Counted from the first letter of the stretch, positions 1-7,851 are shown. The stretch is 35,015 nt of DNA from Promicromonosporaceae bacterium (GCA_009783295.1 WRHK01000041.1:1-35015); one strand, 5' to 3'. Numbers and translations are program-made. Notes: generated from the sequence alone by a model not told the origin.

Positions 1-864
1 CGCGTCACGAACACGACCACCGCACCCAAGGCGACCTTCGGCGTCTCCAAGGTGCTCGACGGTCCCGCCGCCGGCGTCGTCCCCGCCGGCACCGAGTTCA
101 CCGTCGGCTACACGGTCGACGGCGTCGCGGCCACGCCCCTGAAGGTCAAGGTCGGCGCTCCCGTCACCGGGATCTCGGTGCCCGACGGCGCCACGGTCAA
201 GGTCACCGAGACCACCTTCCCGACCGTCCCGGGCGTCATCTGGGGCTCCCCGACGATCACCTGCGGGAGCGCCGACCCGTGCGGCTCCTTCGTCGCCTCG
301 GCCGCGGGCACCCCCGTCGTCGTGACGGTCACGAACCACGCCGGCTACCCCGACGTACTGATCCAGAAGGTCGGCCCCGCCGAGGGCGGCACTCCCCCGC
401 CGCTCGACGGCGCCGAGTTCGCCCTGCTCGCCGACGACGGCGGCCGGCCGGGCGCGCAGATCCCGGACGCGGTCGTCCCGGTCGCCGGCAATGGAGCGCC
501 CGTCGGACGGTTCGCCATCCGCTCGCTGGCCCCCGGCACCTACTGGCTGCTCGAGACCAAGGCCCCCGACGGCTACGCCCTGCTCGCCGAGCCGGTCCGG
601 TTCACGGTGACGAACGGGACCGTCACCACCACGGCGATGCCCCAGGTGCGCGTGCTGCCCGACGGGACCGTCGAGGTCACCGACCTGCCGCGCCTCCCGC
701 TGCCCTTCGCCGGATCGGACGAGGACGCATGGCGCACCTTCAACCGGATCGCCCTCCCGCTGCTCGCCCTCGCGCTCGCGGCCTCGCTCGCAGCGCCTCG
801 CCGCCGCGGCCGACACCACACCTGGAGCGTCTGGTCGCCGCCCTCGGGAAGGGGGTGCACCTGA
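1..864 (+). CDS. Partial LPXTG-type surface/pilus tip protein (DUF5979 and SpaA-like domains), 3' end only
   Basis: The frame is open from base 1, so the gene begins left of the window; a GTG at 52 is internal, not a start. The visible part has the end of one DUF5979-like repeat (RVTNTTT), a full repeat (roughly codons 20-115, with EFTVGYTVDG and VTVTNHAGY), then a SpaA/Cna-B-like prealbumin domain with an E-box-like segment (YWLLETKAPDGY, from codon 181) of the kind that forms intramolecular isopeptide bonds. The C-terminus resembles a cell-wall sorting signal: LPFAG at 700-714 in place of a canonical LPXTG, then a hydrophobic stretch and an Arg-rich tail. The tail runs on about 20 residues past the RRRGR, which is longer than usual. 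It lies 59 bp upstream of the major pilin. By analogy with Spa/FimP-FimA clusters it is probably the tip or accessory pilin; that role is inferred from position and domains. Confidence 0.8.
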   Translation, partial: RVTNTTTAPKATFGVSKVLDGPAAGVVPAGTEFTVGYTVDGVAATPLKVKVGAPVTGISVPDGATVKVTETTFPTVPGVIWGSPTITCGSADPCGSFVASAAGTPVVVTVTNHAGYPDVLIQKVGPAEGGTPPPLDGAEFALLADDGGRPGAQIPDAVVPVAGNGAPVGRFAIRSLAPGTYWLLETKAPDGYALLAEPVRFTVTNGTVTTTAMPQVRVLPDGTVEVTDLPRLPLPFAGSDEDAWRTFNRIALPLLALALAASLAAPRRRGRHHTWSVWSPPSGRGCT

Positions 865-923
865 TCCGCCGGACCGCTACGCACCGACGCACGCCTGACG
901 ACACTCCCGAAGGAGAGATCACG

Positions 924-2540
924 ATGTTCACCACCACACGAACTAGCCGGGTCGGGTGGGCCGGCGTCGCCGTCGGAGCCTTGCTCCTCGGCGCCGGCGC
1001 CCTCGCCGCACCCGCATCCGCCGACGTCAACCCCGCGACCGTCGACCCTGCCCAGACCGCGACGCTGATCGTCCACAAGCACGAGACGTCCGCCAACGCG
1101 GGCACCCCCGCCGACGGGCTGCTCAAGACGCCCACATCCGAACCGATCGATGGGGTGACGTTCAAGGTCGAGAGGATCGACGGCGTCGACCTGAGCACGA
1201 ACGCCGGATGGCTCGCGGCCAGCAGCATGATCGTCGGCCAGGCGCTCCTCGCCGCCAAGACCACCACCGAGACGGGTGTCACCGGGGAGGCAGAGGACGA
1301 CGGCCCGGGCATCGTCACCTTCGCGGGCCTGCCGCTCGGGCTCTATCTCGTGACGGAGACCGCGCAGCCCGACGGCGTCGTCCCGTCGCAGCCGTTCCTC
1401 GTGACGCTGCCGCTCACGGACCCGGACGAGGCCTCGTCGTGGCTCTACACGGTCCACGTGTACCCGAAGAACGAGAAGCTCGGCGTCCGCAAGGCCGTCG
1501 ACGACTCGACCGCGTCCGGGCTCGGCGACACGGTGGGCTGGTGGCTTCGCGCCGACGTGCCGGACGAGCAGGTCACGTCCTACCAGGTCACGGACACCCT
1601 GGACACGCGCCTCACGTACACGGGCGCGAGCGTGTTCATCGGGGCCAACGGCTGGCACCTTGTCGAGATCCTCGAGGGGACGACCGGCTCTGGGTACGAC
1701 GCGACCTACCCCGCCACGGCGCAGCCGGGCGACGCCGGCTACGACCCCTACCGGCTCGTGGCAGGCGTCGACTACGCCCTCACCTCACCGACGGGAGCGG
1801 GCGGCACGGTCACGGTGGAGTTCCTCCAGCCGGGTCTCGACAAGCTCGAGGCGGCCAAGGCAGATCTTGACGCGTGGGTCGGGAAGGGCAACACGGTGCC
1901 GGCCGACGCGGATGCCGACGACACTGCCGCCTCCGAGGTCGGCCACCTCCACGTGCGCCTCACCCTCGCCACCAAGGTCACGGACGTCGGCGACGGCACG
2001 ATCACCAACACGGGGACGCTCCTCACCAACGGCGGCACAGTTACCTCGAACACGGTCAAGACCGTGTGGGGCGGCGCAAGGTTCCTCAAGACGGCCGACA
2101 AGGACAACCTCGACACTGCCCTCAACGAGGCTGACCACCTCGAGGGCGCAGTCTTCGAGATCTACACCGACGCCGCGCACGCCAACAAGGTGACGGTCGA
2201 CGGGAAGTCTCGGTGGACGTCCGGCCAGGACGGCAGCTTCACCGTCGACGGCCTGCGGGCCAAGAACCAGGACGGCTCCGCCGTGACGTACTACCTCGTC
2301 GAGGTCACGGCGCCGGAAGGCTACGAGCTCCTGGCCCAGGCAGTGCCCTTCACGGTCGCCCCCGGCCCGGCATCCGAGACCGGCTGGACCGCCGTCATCG
2401 TCAACGTCGAGAAGAACGCCGGCTTCACCCTCCCGCTCACGGGTGGTTCCGGCACGGCACTCCTCACGCTCGGCGGCCTGCTGGTGCTCGCCTCCGCGGG
2501 CGTGCTGGTGTTCCGTTCCCGTCGTCAGCCGCAGCGCTGA
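924..2540 (+). CDS. Major pilin backbone subunit, sortase substrate (LPLTG)
   Basis: A 538-residue secreted pilin. ATG 924 follows a good Shine-Dalgarno (AGGAGAG, 911-917); longer readings of this frame run into the previous gene and are not used. Residues 1-33 are a signal peptide (hydrophobic core GVAVGALLLGAGALA, cleavage probably after ASA). A pilin motif, VHVYPKN (Tyr180-Pro-Lys182-Asn), supplies the Lys that a class C sortase joins to the next subunit. A Cna-B/SpaA-like C-terminal domain carries an E-box (YLVEVTAPEGY, Glu460) expected to form an internal isopeptide bond. The sorting signal is LPLTG at 503-507, then a hydrophobic span and RSRRQPQR tail. The two sortases directly downstream complete the assembly set. 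Family knowledge (SpaA, FimA) says the subunits polymerise covalently into fimbriae; the adhesion target is unknown. Confidence 0.93.
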   Translation: MFTTTRTSRVGWAGVAVGALLLGAGALAAPASADVNPATVDPAQTATLIVHKHETSANAGTPADGLLKTPTSEPIDGVTFKVERIDGVDLSTNAGWLAASSMIVGQALLAAKTTTETGVTGEAEDDGPGIVTFAGLPLGLYLVTETAQPDGVVPSQPFLVTLPLTDPDEASSWLYTVHVYPKNEKLGVRKAVDDSTASGLGDTVGWWLRADVPDEQVTSYQVTDTLDTRLTYTGASVFIGANGWHLVEILEGTTGSGYDATYPATAQPGDAGYDPYRLVAGVDYALTSPTGAGGTVTVEFLQPGLDKLEAAKADLDAWVGKGNTVPADADADDTAASEVGHLHVRLTLATKVTDVGDGTITNTGTLLTNGGTVTSNTVKTVWGGARFLKTADKDNLDTALNEADHLEGAVFEIYTDAAHANKVTVDGKSRWTSGQDGSFTVDGLRAKNQDGSAVTYYLVEVTAPEGYELLAQAVPFTVAPGPASETGWTAVIVNVEKNAGFTLPLTGGSGTALLTLGGLLVLASAGVLVFRSRRQPQR

Positions 2541-2612
2541 CGGCCCGAGGGGCGGGGTGCGGTCCGTCGCCCGGCGGACCGCACCCTTCCTCCGCCGCGC
2601 AGGGAGGTGCCC

Positions 2613-3479
2613 GTGTCCCGTAGAACGATCGCCCTCATGGTGCTCGTCGCCGTGGGGCTCGGGCTCCTCCTGTACCCGGGGGCGTCCAACTGGTTCGCCG
2701 AGCGCGTGCAGAGCTCCGAGCTGACGGGTTACGCGCACGCCGTGGCCGCGCTTCCCGGCCCGGCTAAGGACCAGATGCTCGCGGAGGCCGAGGCGTACAA
2801 CGCCCGGCTCGCGGCGGGGACCACCGGCGCGAGCGACGCCACCTACGGCGAGTACCGCTCGCAGCTGTCCCCCCAGCCGGGCGACGTGATGGCCGAGCTC
2901 ACCGTCCCGTCGCTGCGCCTGACGCTTCCCATCTATCACGGCACGTCGGACGACGTGCTGCTGCGCGGCGTCGGGCACCTGTTCGGCACCGCCCTGCCGG
3001 TGGGAGGCGTCGGCACGCACGCCGTGCTCTCCGCGCACTCGGGGCTCGTGACAGCCGAACTGTTCACCCATCTCGAGAACCTGAAGCCGGGCGACTTCTT
3101 CTCGCTCGACGTCGTCGGCCGGCGCCTGGTCTACGCGGTGGACCACATCGCGCGGATCCACCCCGACGACGACTCCCAGCTCCAGCCCGACCCCACCCAG
3201 GACTACGTCACGCTGCTGACGTGCACGCCCACCGGCGTGAACTCCCACCGGCTGCTGGTGCGGGGACACCGTGTGATGCCCGTCGAGCAGGAGCAGGAGG
3301 ACCAGGTGATCGCCGGACGCCGCGTCGACCCGGGCTTCCCCTGGTGGGCGGTGGAGTGGGCCGGCGGGGTCGCGGTGGCGGCGGCCGTCGGCGTGCTCCT
3401 GGACCGGAGGAGGTCGCGGGGCCTGGCGGCCTCGGCGGCCGAGCAGGTCCCGGCGATGCGAGGGAGGCACCATGCCTAG
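2613..3479 (+). CDS. Class C (pilin-polymerising) sortase
   Basis: A membrane transpeptidase that joins pilin subunits by cleaving LPXTG and attacking with the pilin-motif Lys. I prefer GTG 2613, five bases after AGGGAGG (2601-2607); GTG 2607 overlaps that site. The protein is 288 residues. It has an N-terminal TM segment (about 5-20), the sortase beta-barrel with His142 (SAHSGL), Cys204 in TLLTC and Arg213 (NSHR), and a second TM segment near the C-terminus (about 245-263) followed by Arg residues. The two-TM layout and the TLxTC-x8-R spacing are class C traits. The usual class C lid motif (Asp-Pro-Trp/Phe) is not visible; the matching region reads LSPQPGDVMAEL. It ends 8 bp inside the next gene, so the two sortases are probably translationally coupled. 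Confidence 0.9.
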   Translation: MSRRTIALMVLVAVGLGLLLYPGASNWFAERVQSSELTGYAHAVAALPGPAKDQMLAEAEAYNARLAAGTTGASDATYGEYRSQLSPQPGDVMAELTVPSLRLTLPIYHGTSDDVLLRGVGHLFGTALPVGGVGTHAVLSAHSGLVTAELFTHLENLKPGDFFSLDVVGRRLVYAVDHIARIHPDDDSQLQPDPTQDYVTLLTCTPTGVNSHRLLVRGHRVMPVEQEQEDQVIAGRRVDPGFPWWAVEWAGGVAVAAAVGVLLDRRRSRGLAASAAEQVPAMRGRHHA

Positions 3480-4227
3480 ACCCCGTCGCCGCGACCCGGT
3501 CCGCATCGTCGCCTCCGTCGTCCTGCTGGCGGGCCTGGCCCTTGCCGCCACCTGGGCGTGGGACTACTACGGCACGTCCTGGCAGGCCAACCGCACCGCG
3601 GCGGCGGCCCTCCGCGACTTCACGCTGGCGAACCCCCTGCCCACCAACCTCGTCTCTGCCCTGCGCACGGACCTCGAGAACGCCCCCACCCGGCCCCGAG
3701 CCACGGACGGCGCCGTCATCGGCACGCTCTGGGTCCCGTCCTGGGCGGGCAAGGCCGGCACGCGCGGCGACGTCAACGACGGCCGCACCCCCGTCAAGGA
3801 GGGCGTCACGGTCCGCGTGCTCGACTCCGGCGCGGCGGGGCGCTTCGCGGAGGGTCAGCAGCCCGGCGAGGTCGGCAACGTCAGCCTCGCAGGCCACCGC
3901 CGCACCTACGGCGACAACTTCCTGCACGTCGACGCGCTCGTGCCCGGCGACGTCGTCGTCATCGAGACGCCCGACGCCTGGTTCGTCTACGAGGTCGAGG
4001 TCCCCGGCTACCTCGTCGCCCCGCAGGACGGCGCCGACGTGATCGGCCGCGCCCCGCACGGCCTGCCCGACGGCGGCCGGTACCTGACCCTGGTGAGCTG
4101 CCACTCCGTGGTCGACGGCGCGTGGGGCAACGACCACCGGATCATCGTGCACGCCCGCGCCGTGGGCTGGCTCCCCCACGGCGACGGGCTGCCTCCCCAG
4201 CTCGCCGGCCTCGCCGTGCCGGGCTAG
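3472..4227 (+). CDS. Class E-like sortase, probable pilus anchoring or accessory sortase
   Basis: A 251-residue membrane-bound sortase. ATG 3472 follows GGGAGG and overlaps the previous sortase by 8 bp. It has one N-terminal TM segment (about 12-29) and no C-terminal TM. Catalytic residues seen are His142 (SLAGHRRTYG), Cys210 (TLVSC, with Ser in place of the usual Thr before Cys) and Arg223 (NDHR). The AGHRRTYG and PGDVVVIETPDAWFVYEV stretches resemble actinobacterial class E sortases. In related systems a second, non-polymerising sortase attaches the finished pilus to peptidoglycan; that role here is inferred from the pairing. The product could instead serve as a general housekeeping sortase encoded in this locus. 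Its TAG stop shares the palindrome CTAG with the stop of the convergent membrane-protein gene. Confidence 0.85.
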   Translation: MPRPRRRDPVRIVASVVLLAGLALAATWAWDYYGTSWQANRTAAAALRDFTLANPLPTNLVSALRTDLENAPTRPRATDGAVIGTLWVPSWAGKAGTRGDVNDGRTPVKEGVTVRVLDSGAAGRFAEGQQPGEVGNVSLAGHRRTYGDNFLHVDALVPGDVVVIETPDAWFVYEVEVPGYLVAPQDGADVIGRAPHGLPDGGRYLTLVSCHSVVDGAWGNDHRIIVHARAVGWLPHGDGLPPQLAGLAVPG

Positions 4228-4643
4228 CGCGAGGGCCCGGACCGCCGCCCCTGCAGCTGCGGCAGCCCCGCCGCCACCCACGCGCACACGGCGGCGAGCG
4301 GCAGCTCGATCGCCACGGCCAGCACGATCGCCGTGGTCAGCTCGCGCCCGGGGGCGGCGGTCGTCATGTCGAGCCACGCGTCGACGAACAGCAGGGTGGC
4401 CGTCGCCGCGGCCGTCTGGCGGTAGGCGGGGTGCCGGCGGTGCACCAGGACGGCGGTGGTGATGAGCCCGATCGCCTCGAGGGTGTCCAGGCCGATCCAC
4501 GCGGCCGCCCAGTGCCGCGCCTGGGCGGTCTCCGGGAGCTGCGTGGCGAGGAACACCATCCAGGGCACGAGCGCGATGCCGCAGACCAGGAACAGCGTGC
4601 GGGCCCACCGGCCGTCGGTGCGGGTCAGGGTCGTGGAGGTCAC
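4224..4643 (-). CDS. Small four-TM membrane protein of unknown function
   Basis: A 139-residue hydrophobic protein. I chose GTG 4643 because GAAGG lies 9 bases upstream and the protein then starts VTSTTLTRTDGRW just before the first TM segment. Reading further upstream adds a Pro/Gly/Arg-rich stretch that overlaps coaE and looks non-coding. Four membrane segments are visible (FLVCGIALVPWMVFLA; AAWIGLDTLEAIGLITTAVL; ATATLLFVDAWLDM; AIVLAVAIELPLAAVCAWVA). I do not recognise a named family; it resembles uncharacterised small actinobacterial integral membrane proteins. It converges on the sortase gene and shares four bases with it, leaving no room for a terminator between them. Confidence 0.65.
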   Translation of the reverse strand: MTSTTLTRTDGRWARTLFLVCGIALVPWMVFLATQLPETAQARHWAAAWIGLDTLEAIGLITTAVLVHRRHPAYRQTAAATATLLFVDAWLDMTTAAPGRELTTAIVLAVAIELPLAAVCAWVAAGLPQLQGRRSGPSR

Positions 4644-4762
4644 GTCGAGCAGCCTTCGCCCGACGCCGGCCGGGGTCACTCGGTGATGCCCCCCGTTCTC
4701 GGCGGGCGTCGACGGGCCGGGCGGGGGTTCATCCCTAGGGGGACGCCGCAGGCCCGCCACCG

Positions 4763-5389
4763 TCACTCCGCCCCTGACTCCTCCGCGACCGCCTCCGCCA
4801 CGCACCGTTCCCACAGGGCGTCCACCTGGGCCCGGAGGTCGTCGTCGGAGTGCGTGCCGTCCAGCACGACGTCGGCCGCAGACCGGCGCTCGTCGTCGGA
4901 CGCCTGCGCGGCGACCCGCGCGCGGGCCGACTCCTCGTCCATGCCGCGCGAGGTCACGAGCCGCTGCACGCGCAGCTCGACGGGCGCGTCGACCACCACG
5001 AGCAGCCCGAAGTGCCCGGCCTGCCCGGTCTCGACGAGCAGCGGGATGTCGTGCACGACGACGGCGCGGTGGTCGCGGGCGACGGCGTCGGCCTCGTGCT
5101 CGGCGGCCAGGCGGCGCACCTCGGGGTGCACGATCAGCTCGAGGATCCTGCGGGCGGAGTCGTCCGCGAACACGCGGGCGCCGAGCGCAGGCCGGTCGAG
5201 CGACCCGTCCGACGCGATGACGCCCGGACCGAACGCCTCCGCGACGCGCTCCAGCCCCACGGACCCGGGCGCGACGGCGTCCCGCGCCAGCTGGTCGTGG
5301 TCGACGACGACGGCGCCCAGGTCGGCGAACCGTCGCGCGACCACGGACTTGCCGGCGGCGATCCCGCCCGTGAGGCCGATGCGGAGCAT
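4763..5389 (-). CDS. coaE: Dephospho-CoA kinase
   Basis: It catalyses the last step of coenzyme A synthesis, ATP-dependent phosphorylation of dephospho-CoA at the 3'-OH, in the cytoplasm. The P-loop is GLTGGIAAGKS (residues 5-15), followed by VVVDHDQLARDAV with the conserved Asp pair of the CoaE family and a VVVHDIPLLVETG segment typical of the CoA domain. The length of 208 residues matches single-domain CoaE. Two ATGs lie close together; 5389 is preferred because GGGGGAGG sits about 9 bases before it but abuts the one at 5398. In mycobacteria coaE lies next to rpsA; here four genes separate them. Confidence 0.95.
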   Translation of the reverse strand: MLRIGLTGGIAAGKSVVARRFADLGAVVVDHDQLARDAVAPGSVGLERVAEAFGPGVIASDGSLDRPALGARVFADDSARRILELIVHPEVRRLAAEHEADAVARDHRAVVVHDIPLLVETGQAGHFGLLVVVDAPVELRVQRLVTSRGMDEESARARVAAQASDDERRSAADVVLDGTHSDDDLRAQVDALWERCVAEAVAEESGAE

Positions 5390-5413
5390 GGGGTTCATCC
5401 TCCCCCGTCGTGA

Positions 5414-5432
5414 GGTTTCGACAAGCTCAACC
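5414..5432. repeat. Dispersed-type repeat GGTTTCGACAAGCTCAACC
   Basis: This 19-mer spans the marR stop codon (its reverse complement reads GGTTGA...) and the start of the marR-coaE gap. The ends GGTT/AACC are complementary. From memory, this sequence (often extended to GTGG...CCAC) is a very common intergenic repeat in Micrococcales genomes. That is recollection, not a search result, and only one copy occurs in this window. Confidence 0.45.
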
Positions 5433-5870
5433 GGCGTGCGGGGCGTCGACGACGCGGCGAAGCAGGCTCAGCAGCTCGGCCCGCTCCTCGGGCTCGAGCC
5501 GCTTGAGCCGCTCGGCGGCGCCGGGCCGGCGCCCCACCCACATCTCGTGCAGGGCCTCGCGCCCGGCGTCCGTGAGCTCCACGAGCCGTGCGCGCCGGTC
5601 GGTGGGGTCGGGCAACCGGCGCACGAACCCGTCCGCCTCGGCCTGGTCCACCTTGGTGGTCACGGACCGGGGCGCGACGTCGAGCGCGTTCGCCAGGTCG
5701 ACGGCACGCAGCGGCGAGCCGGCCCGGTGCAGCACGCGCAGCAGGCGGGCCTGACCGGGCGTCAGCCCGCCGTCCGCCTCGGCAGCCTCCCGGCGCAGGG
5801 CACGCATGAGCGTGTGCACCAGCTCGACAAGGGAGGCGGCGTCGTCGCGCAGCTCGTTCACCGGGGTCAC
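5427..5870 (-). CDS. MarR-family transcriptional regulator
   Basis: A 147-residue winged-helix repressor. The fold is visible as a helical N-terminus (VNELRDDAASLVELVHTLMRAL), a recognition region AVDLANALDVAPRSVTTKVDQAEADG (about 57-81), and the wing with the family signature DPTDRRA (88-94). The start is probably GTG 5870, which has TAGGGT exactly 7 bases upstream (leaderless pattern); GTG 5879 is possible, and further upstream extension would cross the operator. It is divergent from an ABC exporter and a perfect 10-bp inverted repeat lies in the gap. MarR proteins typically repress their own gene and a neighbouring exporter until a ligand binds, which is the likely role here. The ligand cannot be inferred. 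Confidence 0.9.
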   Translation of the reverse strand: MTPVNELRDDAASLVELVHTLMRALRREAAEADGGLTPGQARLLRVLHRAGSPLRAVDLANALDVAPRSVTTKVDQAEADGFVRRLPDPTDRRARLVELTDAGREALHEMWVGRRPGAAERLKRLEPEERAELLSLLRRVVDAPHAG

Positions 5871-5877
5871 AAGGGTC

Positions 5878-5883
5878 ACCCTA
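5878..5883 (-). promoter_or_regulatory. Candidate leaderless -10 element of marR
   Basis: TAGGGT on the minus strand, then GACCCTT, then GTG 5870. A TANNNT hexamer 7 bases before the start codon is the geometry of leaderless actinobacterial transcripts. No convincing -35 is visible. Confidence 0.4.
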
Positions 5884-5890
5884 CCCGAGC

Positions 5891-5925
5891 TACTGAGCAT
5901 GCGACATCGTGACGTATGCTCAGTA
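5891..5925. promoter_or_regulatory. Inverted-repeat operator between marR and the ABC exporter
   Basis: TACTGAGCAT (5891-5900) and ATGCTCAGTA (5916-5925) are perfect reverse complements separated by 15 bp. The right arm overlaps a -10-like TATGCT (5915-5920) and ends 3 bases before the exporter ATG at 5929. The left arm lies upstream of the marR start, over its expected promoter. A dimeric repressor bound here would block both promoters, so this is the best candidate MarR operator. The arm-to-arm centre distance (25 bp) is longer than many MarR sites, so two dimers or looping are possible. Confidence 0.65.
5915..5920 (+). promoter_or_regulatory. Candidate leaderless -10 element of the ABC exporter
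   Basis: TATGCT is followed by 8 bases and ATG 5929. There is no Shine-Dalgarno between them. The hexamer is embedded in the right arm of the inverted repeat, so occupancy by a repressor would mask it. Confidence 0.45.
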
Positions 5926-5928
5926 ACC

Positions 5929-7851
5929 ATGACGATGCACACCCCGGGCGCCGGTCTCGGCATGGGCGGCGGCCGAGGGCTGCGGTCCTACATGCAGGAC
6001 TCGTCCGTCACCGACCACCACCTCACACGCGAGACGCTGCGCCGCGTGATGGGGTTCGCGCGCCCGTTCCGCGGCCGCCTCACGATCTTCATGGGCCTGC
6101 TGGTGATCGACGCGGCCGTCGGGGCCACCACCCCGATGCTGTTCCGCGTCCTCATCGACCACGGCATCGCGAAGCACGACACGCCGCTGGTCGTCTGGCT
6201 CGCGCTCGCCGCCGCCGTCCTGGCCCTCGTCTCCGCCGGCCTCTCCGTCGCGGAGCGCTGGCTGTCGGCCACCGTCGGCGAGGGGCTGATCCTCGACCTG
6301 CGCACCGCCGTCTTCGACCACGTGCAGCGCATGCCGCTCGCCTTCTTCTCCCGCACCCGCACCGGGGCGCTGGTCCAGCGCCTCAACGGCGACGTGCTGG
6401 GCGCCCAGCAGGCGTTCACCAGCACGCTGCAGAACGTCGTCTCGAACGGCCTGACCGTGGTGTTCACGCTCGGCGCGATGTTTGCGATGTCGTGGCAGCT
6501 CACCCTGCTGGCGCTCGTGCTGGTGCCCGCCTTCGTGCTGCCCGCGCGGTTCGTCGGCGGCCGGCTCGCCGACCTCGCCCGCCAGGGGTACGAGCTCAAC
6601 GCCGACGCCGGCCAGCTCATGAACGAGCGCTTCAACGTCGCCGGCGCCCACCTGGCCAAGGTGTTCGGCGACCCCGACCGCGAGGCGCGGCTCTACGCCG
6701 ACGCCGCCGGCAAGCTCCGCGACGTCGGCGTGCGCCAGGCGCTGTTCGCCACGTGGTTCCGCGTCGGGCTCATCACGGTCGCGTCGATCGCGATCGCCCT
6801 GGTCTACGGCCTGGGCGGCGTGCAGGCCATCCGCGGCCAGCTCACCGTGGGCATCGTCGTCGCCATGACCAGCTACCTCGGGCGGCTCTACGGGCCGCTC
6901 ACCGCCATGAGCAACGTGCAGGTGGACGTCATGACGGCGCTCGTCTCGTTCGAGCGCGTGCTCGAGGTGCTCGACCTGGTCCCGACCGTCGCCGACAAGC
7001 CCGACGCCGTCTCGCTGCGCCCCGCCGTCGCGGCGCAGGGTGCGTCGGTCGCCCTCGACGGCGTCACCTTCCGCTACCCGCGCGCCGACGAGGTGTCGCT
7101 CGCGTCCCTCGAGTCGGTGGCGGCGCTGCGCCACGACCCGACGTCGGACACGCTCAGGTCCGTGTCCTTCGCGGTCCCGGCGGGCGCGATGGTGGCGCTG
7201 GTCGGCCCGTCCGGCGCCGGCAAGACGACCATCTCGCAGCTCGTCTCGCGCATGTACGACCCGACCGAGGGCTCGGTGCGGATCGCCGGCCTGGACCTGC
7301 GCGACGTCACCCTCGCGTCCCTGCGCGACACCGTCGGCGTGGTCTCGCAGGAGGCCCACCTGTTCCACGACACCATCGCCGAGAACCTGCGCTACGCCCG
7401 GCCCACCGCCACCGACGATGAGCTCGAGACGGCGCTGCGCGCGGCCCGGATCTGGGACCTGGTCTCCGGCCTGCCCGAGGGCCTCGACACCGTCGTCGGC
7501 GACCGCGGCTACCGCCTCTCCGGCGGCGAGCGGCAGCGCCTGGCCATCGCCCGCCTGCTGCTCAAGGCGCCGGACGTCGTGGTGCTCGACGAGGCGACCG
7601 CCCACCTGGACTCCGAGTCCGAGGCGGCCGTCCAGGCCGCGCTCGACGAGGCCCTCACGGGACGCACGTCCCTGGTCATCGCCCACCGCCTGTCGACGGT
7701 GCGCGACGCCGACCTCATCGTCGTCCTCGAGGACGGCCACGTGGTGGAGCAGGGCACGCACACGGAGCTGCTGGCGGCGGACGGCCTGTACGCGGAGCTG
7801 TACCACACGCAGTTCGCGGACGTCCCGGCGGTGCCCGCGGACCGCGCCTGA
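5929..7851 (+). CDS. ABC exporter half-transporter (fused TM and ATPase domains)
   Basis: A 640-residue type IV ABC exporter half, with six membrane segments in residues about 40-330 and a nucleotide-binding domain from about 365. ATPase motifs seen: Walker A GPSGAGKTT (426-434, Lys432), signature LSGGERQR (from 530), Walker B VVVLDEATAHLD (Asp554, Glu555) and the H-loop His586 (IAHRLS). All catalytic residues are intact, so a homodimer could be active. The start is ATG 5929 (MTMHTPG); earlier in-frame codons would run through the operator into marR. An insert between the A-loop region and Walker A (SLASLESVAALRHD) lengthens the NBD N-terminus. The MarR-controlled layout suggests efflux of a toxic compound or metabolite; the substrate is not readable from sequence. 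It abuts the convergent epimerase gene with no gap. Confidence 0.92.
   Translation: MTMHTPGAGLGMGGGRGLRSYMQDSSVTDHHLTRETLRRVMGFARPFRGRLTIFMGLLVIDAAVGATTPMLFRVLIDHGIAKHDTPLVVWLALAAAVLALVSAGLSVAERWLSATVGEGLILDLRTAVFDHVQRMPLAFFSRTRTGALVQRLNGDVLGAQQAFTSTLQNVVSNGLTVVFTLGAMFAMSWQLTLLALVLVPAFVLPARFVGGRLADLARQGYELNADAGQLMNERFNVAGAHLAKVFGDPDREARLYADAAGKLRDVGVRQALFATWFRVGLITVASIAIALVYGLGGVQAIRGQLTVGIVVAMTSYLGRLYGPLTAMSNVQVDVMTALVSFERVLEVLDLVPTVADKPDAVSLRPAVAAQGASVALDGVTFRYPRADEVSLASLESVAALRHDPTSDTLRSVSFAVPAGAMVALVGPSGAGKTTISQLVSRMYDPTEGSVRIAGLDLRDVTLASLRDTVGVVSQEAHLFHDTIAENLRYARPTATDDELETALRAARIWDLVSGLPEGLDTVVGDRGYRLSGGERQRLAIARLLLKAPDVVVLDEATAHLDSESEAAVQAALDEALTGRTSLVIAHRLSTVRDADLIVVLEDGHVVEQGTHTELLAADGLYAELYHTQFADVPAVPADRA

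Noticed and set aside
1343-1352. CTATCTCGTG in the pilin gene as a stray array unit
   Set aside because: One mismatch to the array unit, lies within conserved coding sequence (LYLVTET), no neighbouring copies at 20 bp. Coincidence is the simpler explanation.
1801-1860. Second copy of the GGTTTCGACAAGCTCAACC repeat in the pilin gene
   Set aside because: Only a shared TCGACAAGCTC core encoding Leu-Asp-Lys-Leu; the flanks do not match.
4644-4814. Longer N-terminus for the small membrane protein overlapping coaE
   Set aside because: The extra residues are Gly/Pro/Arg-rich without predicted structure, and GTG 4643 has a good SD.
5806-5928. N-terminal extension of the ABC exporter from GTG 5806
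   Set aside because: It would run through the operator and into the marR coding region; the sequence before ATG 5929 is not transporter-like.
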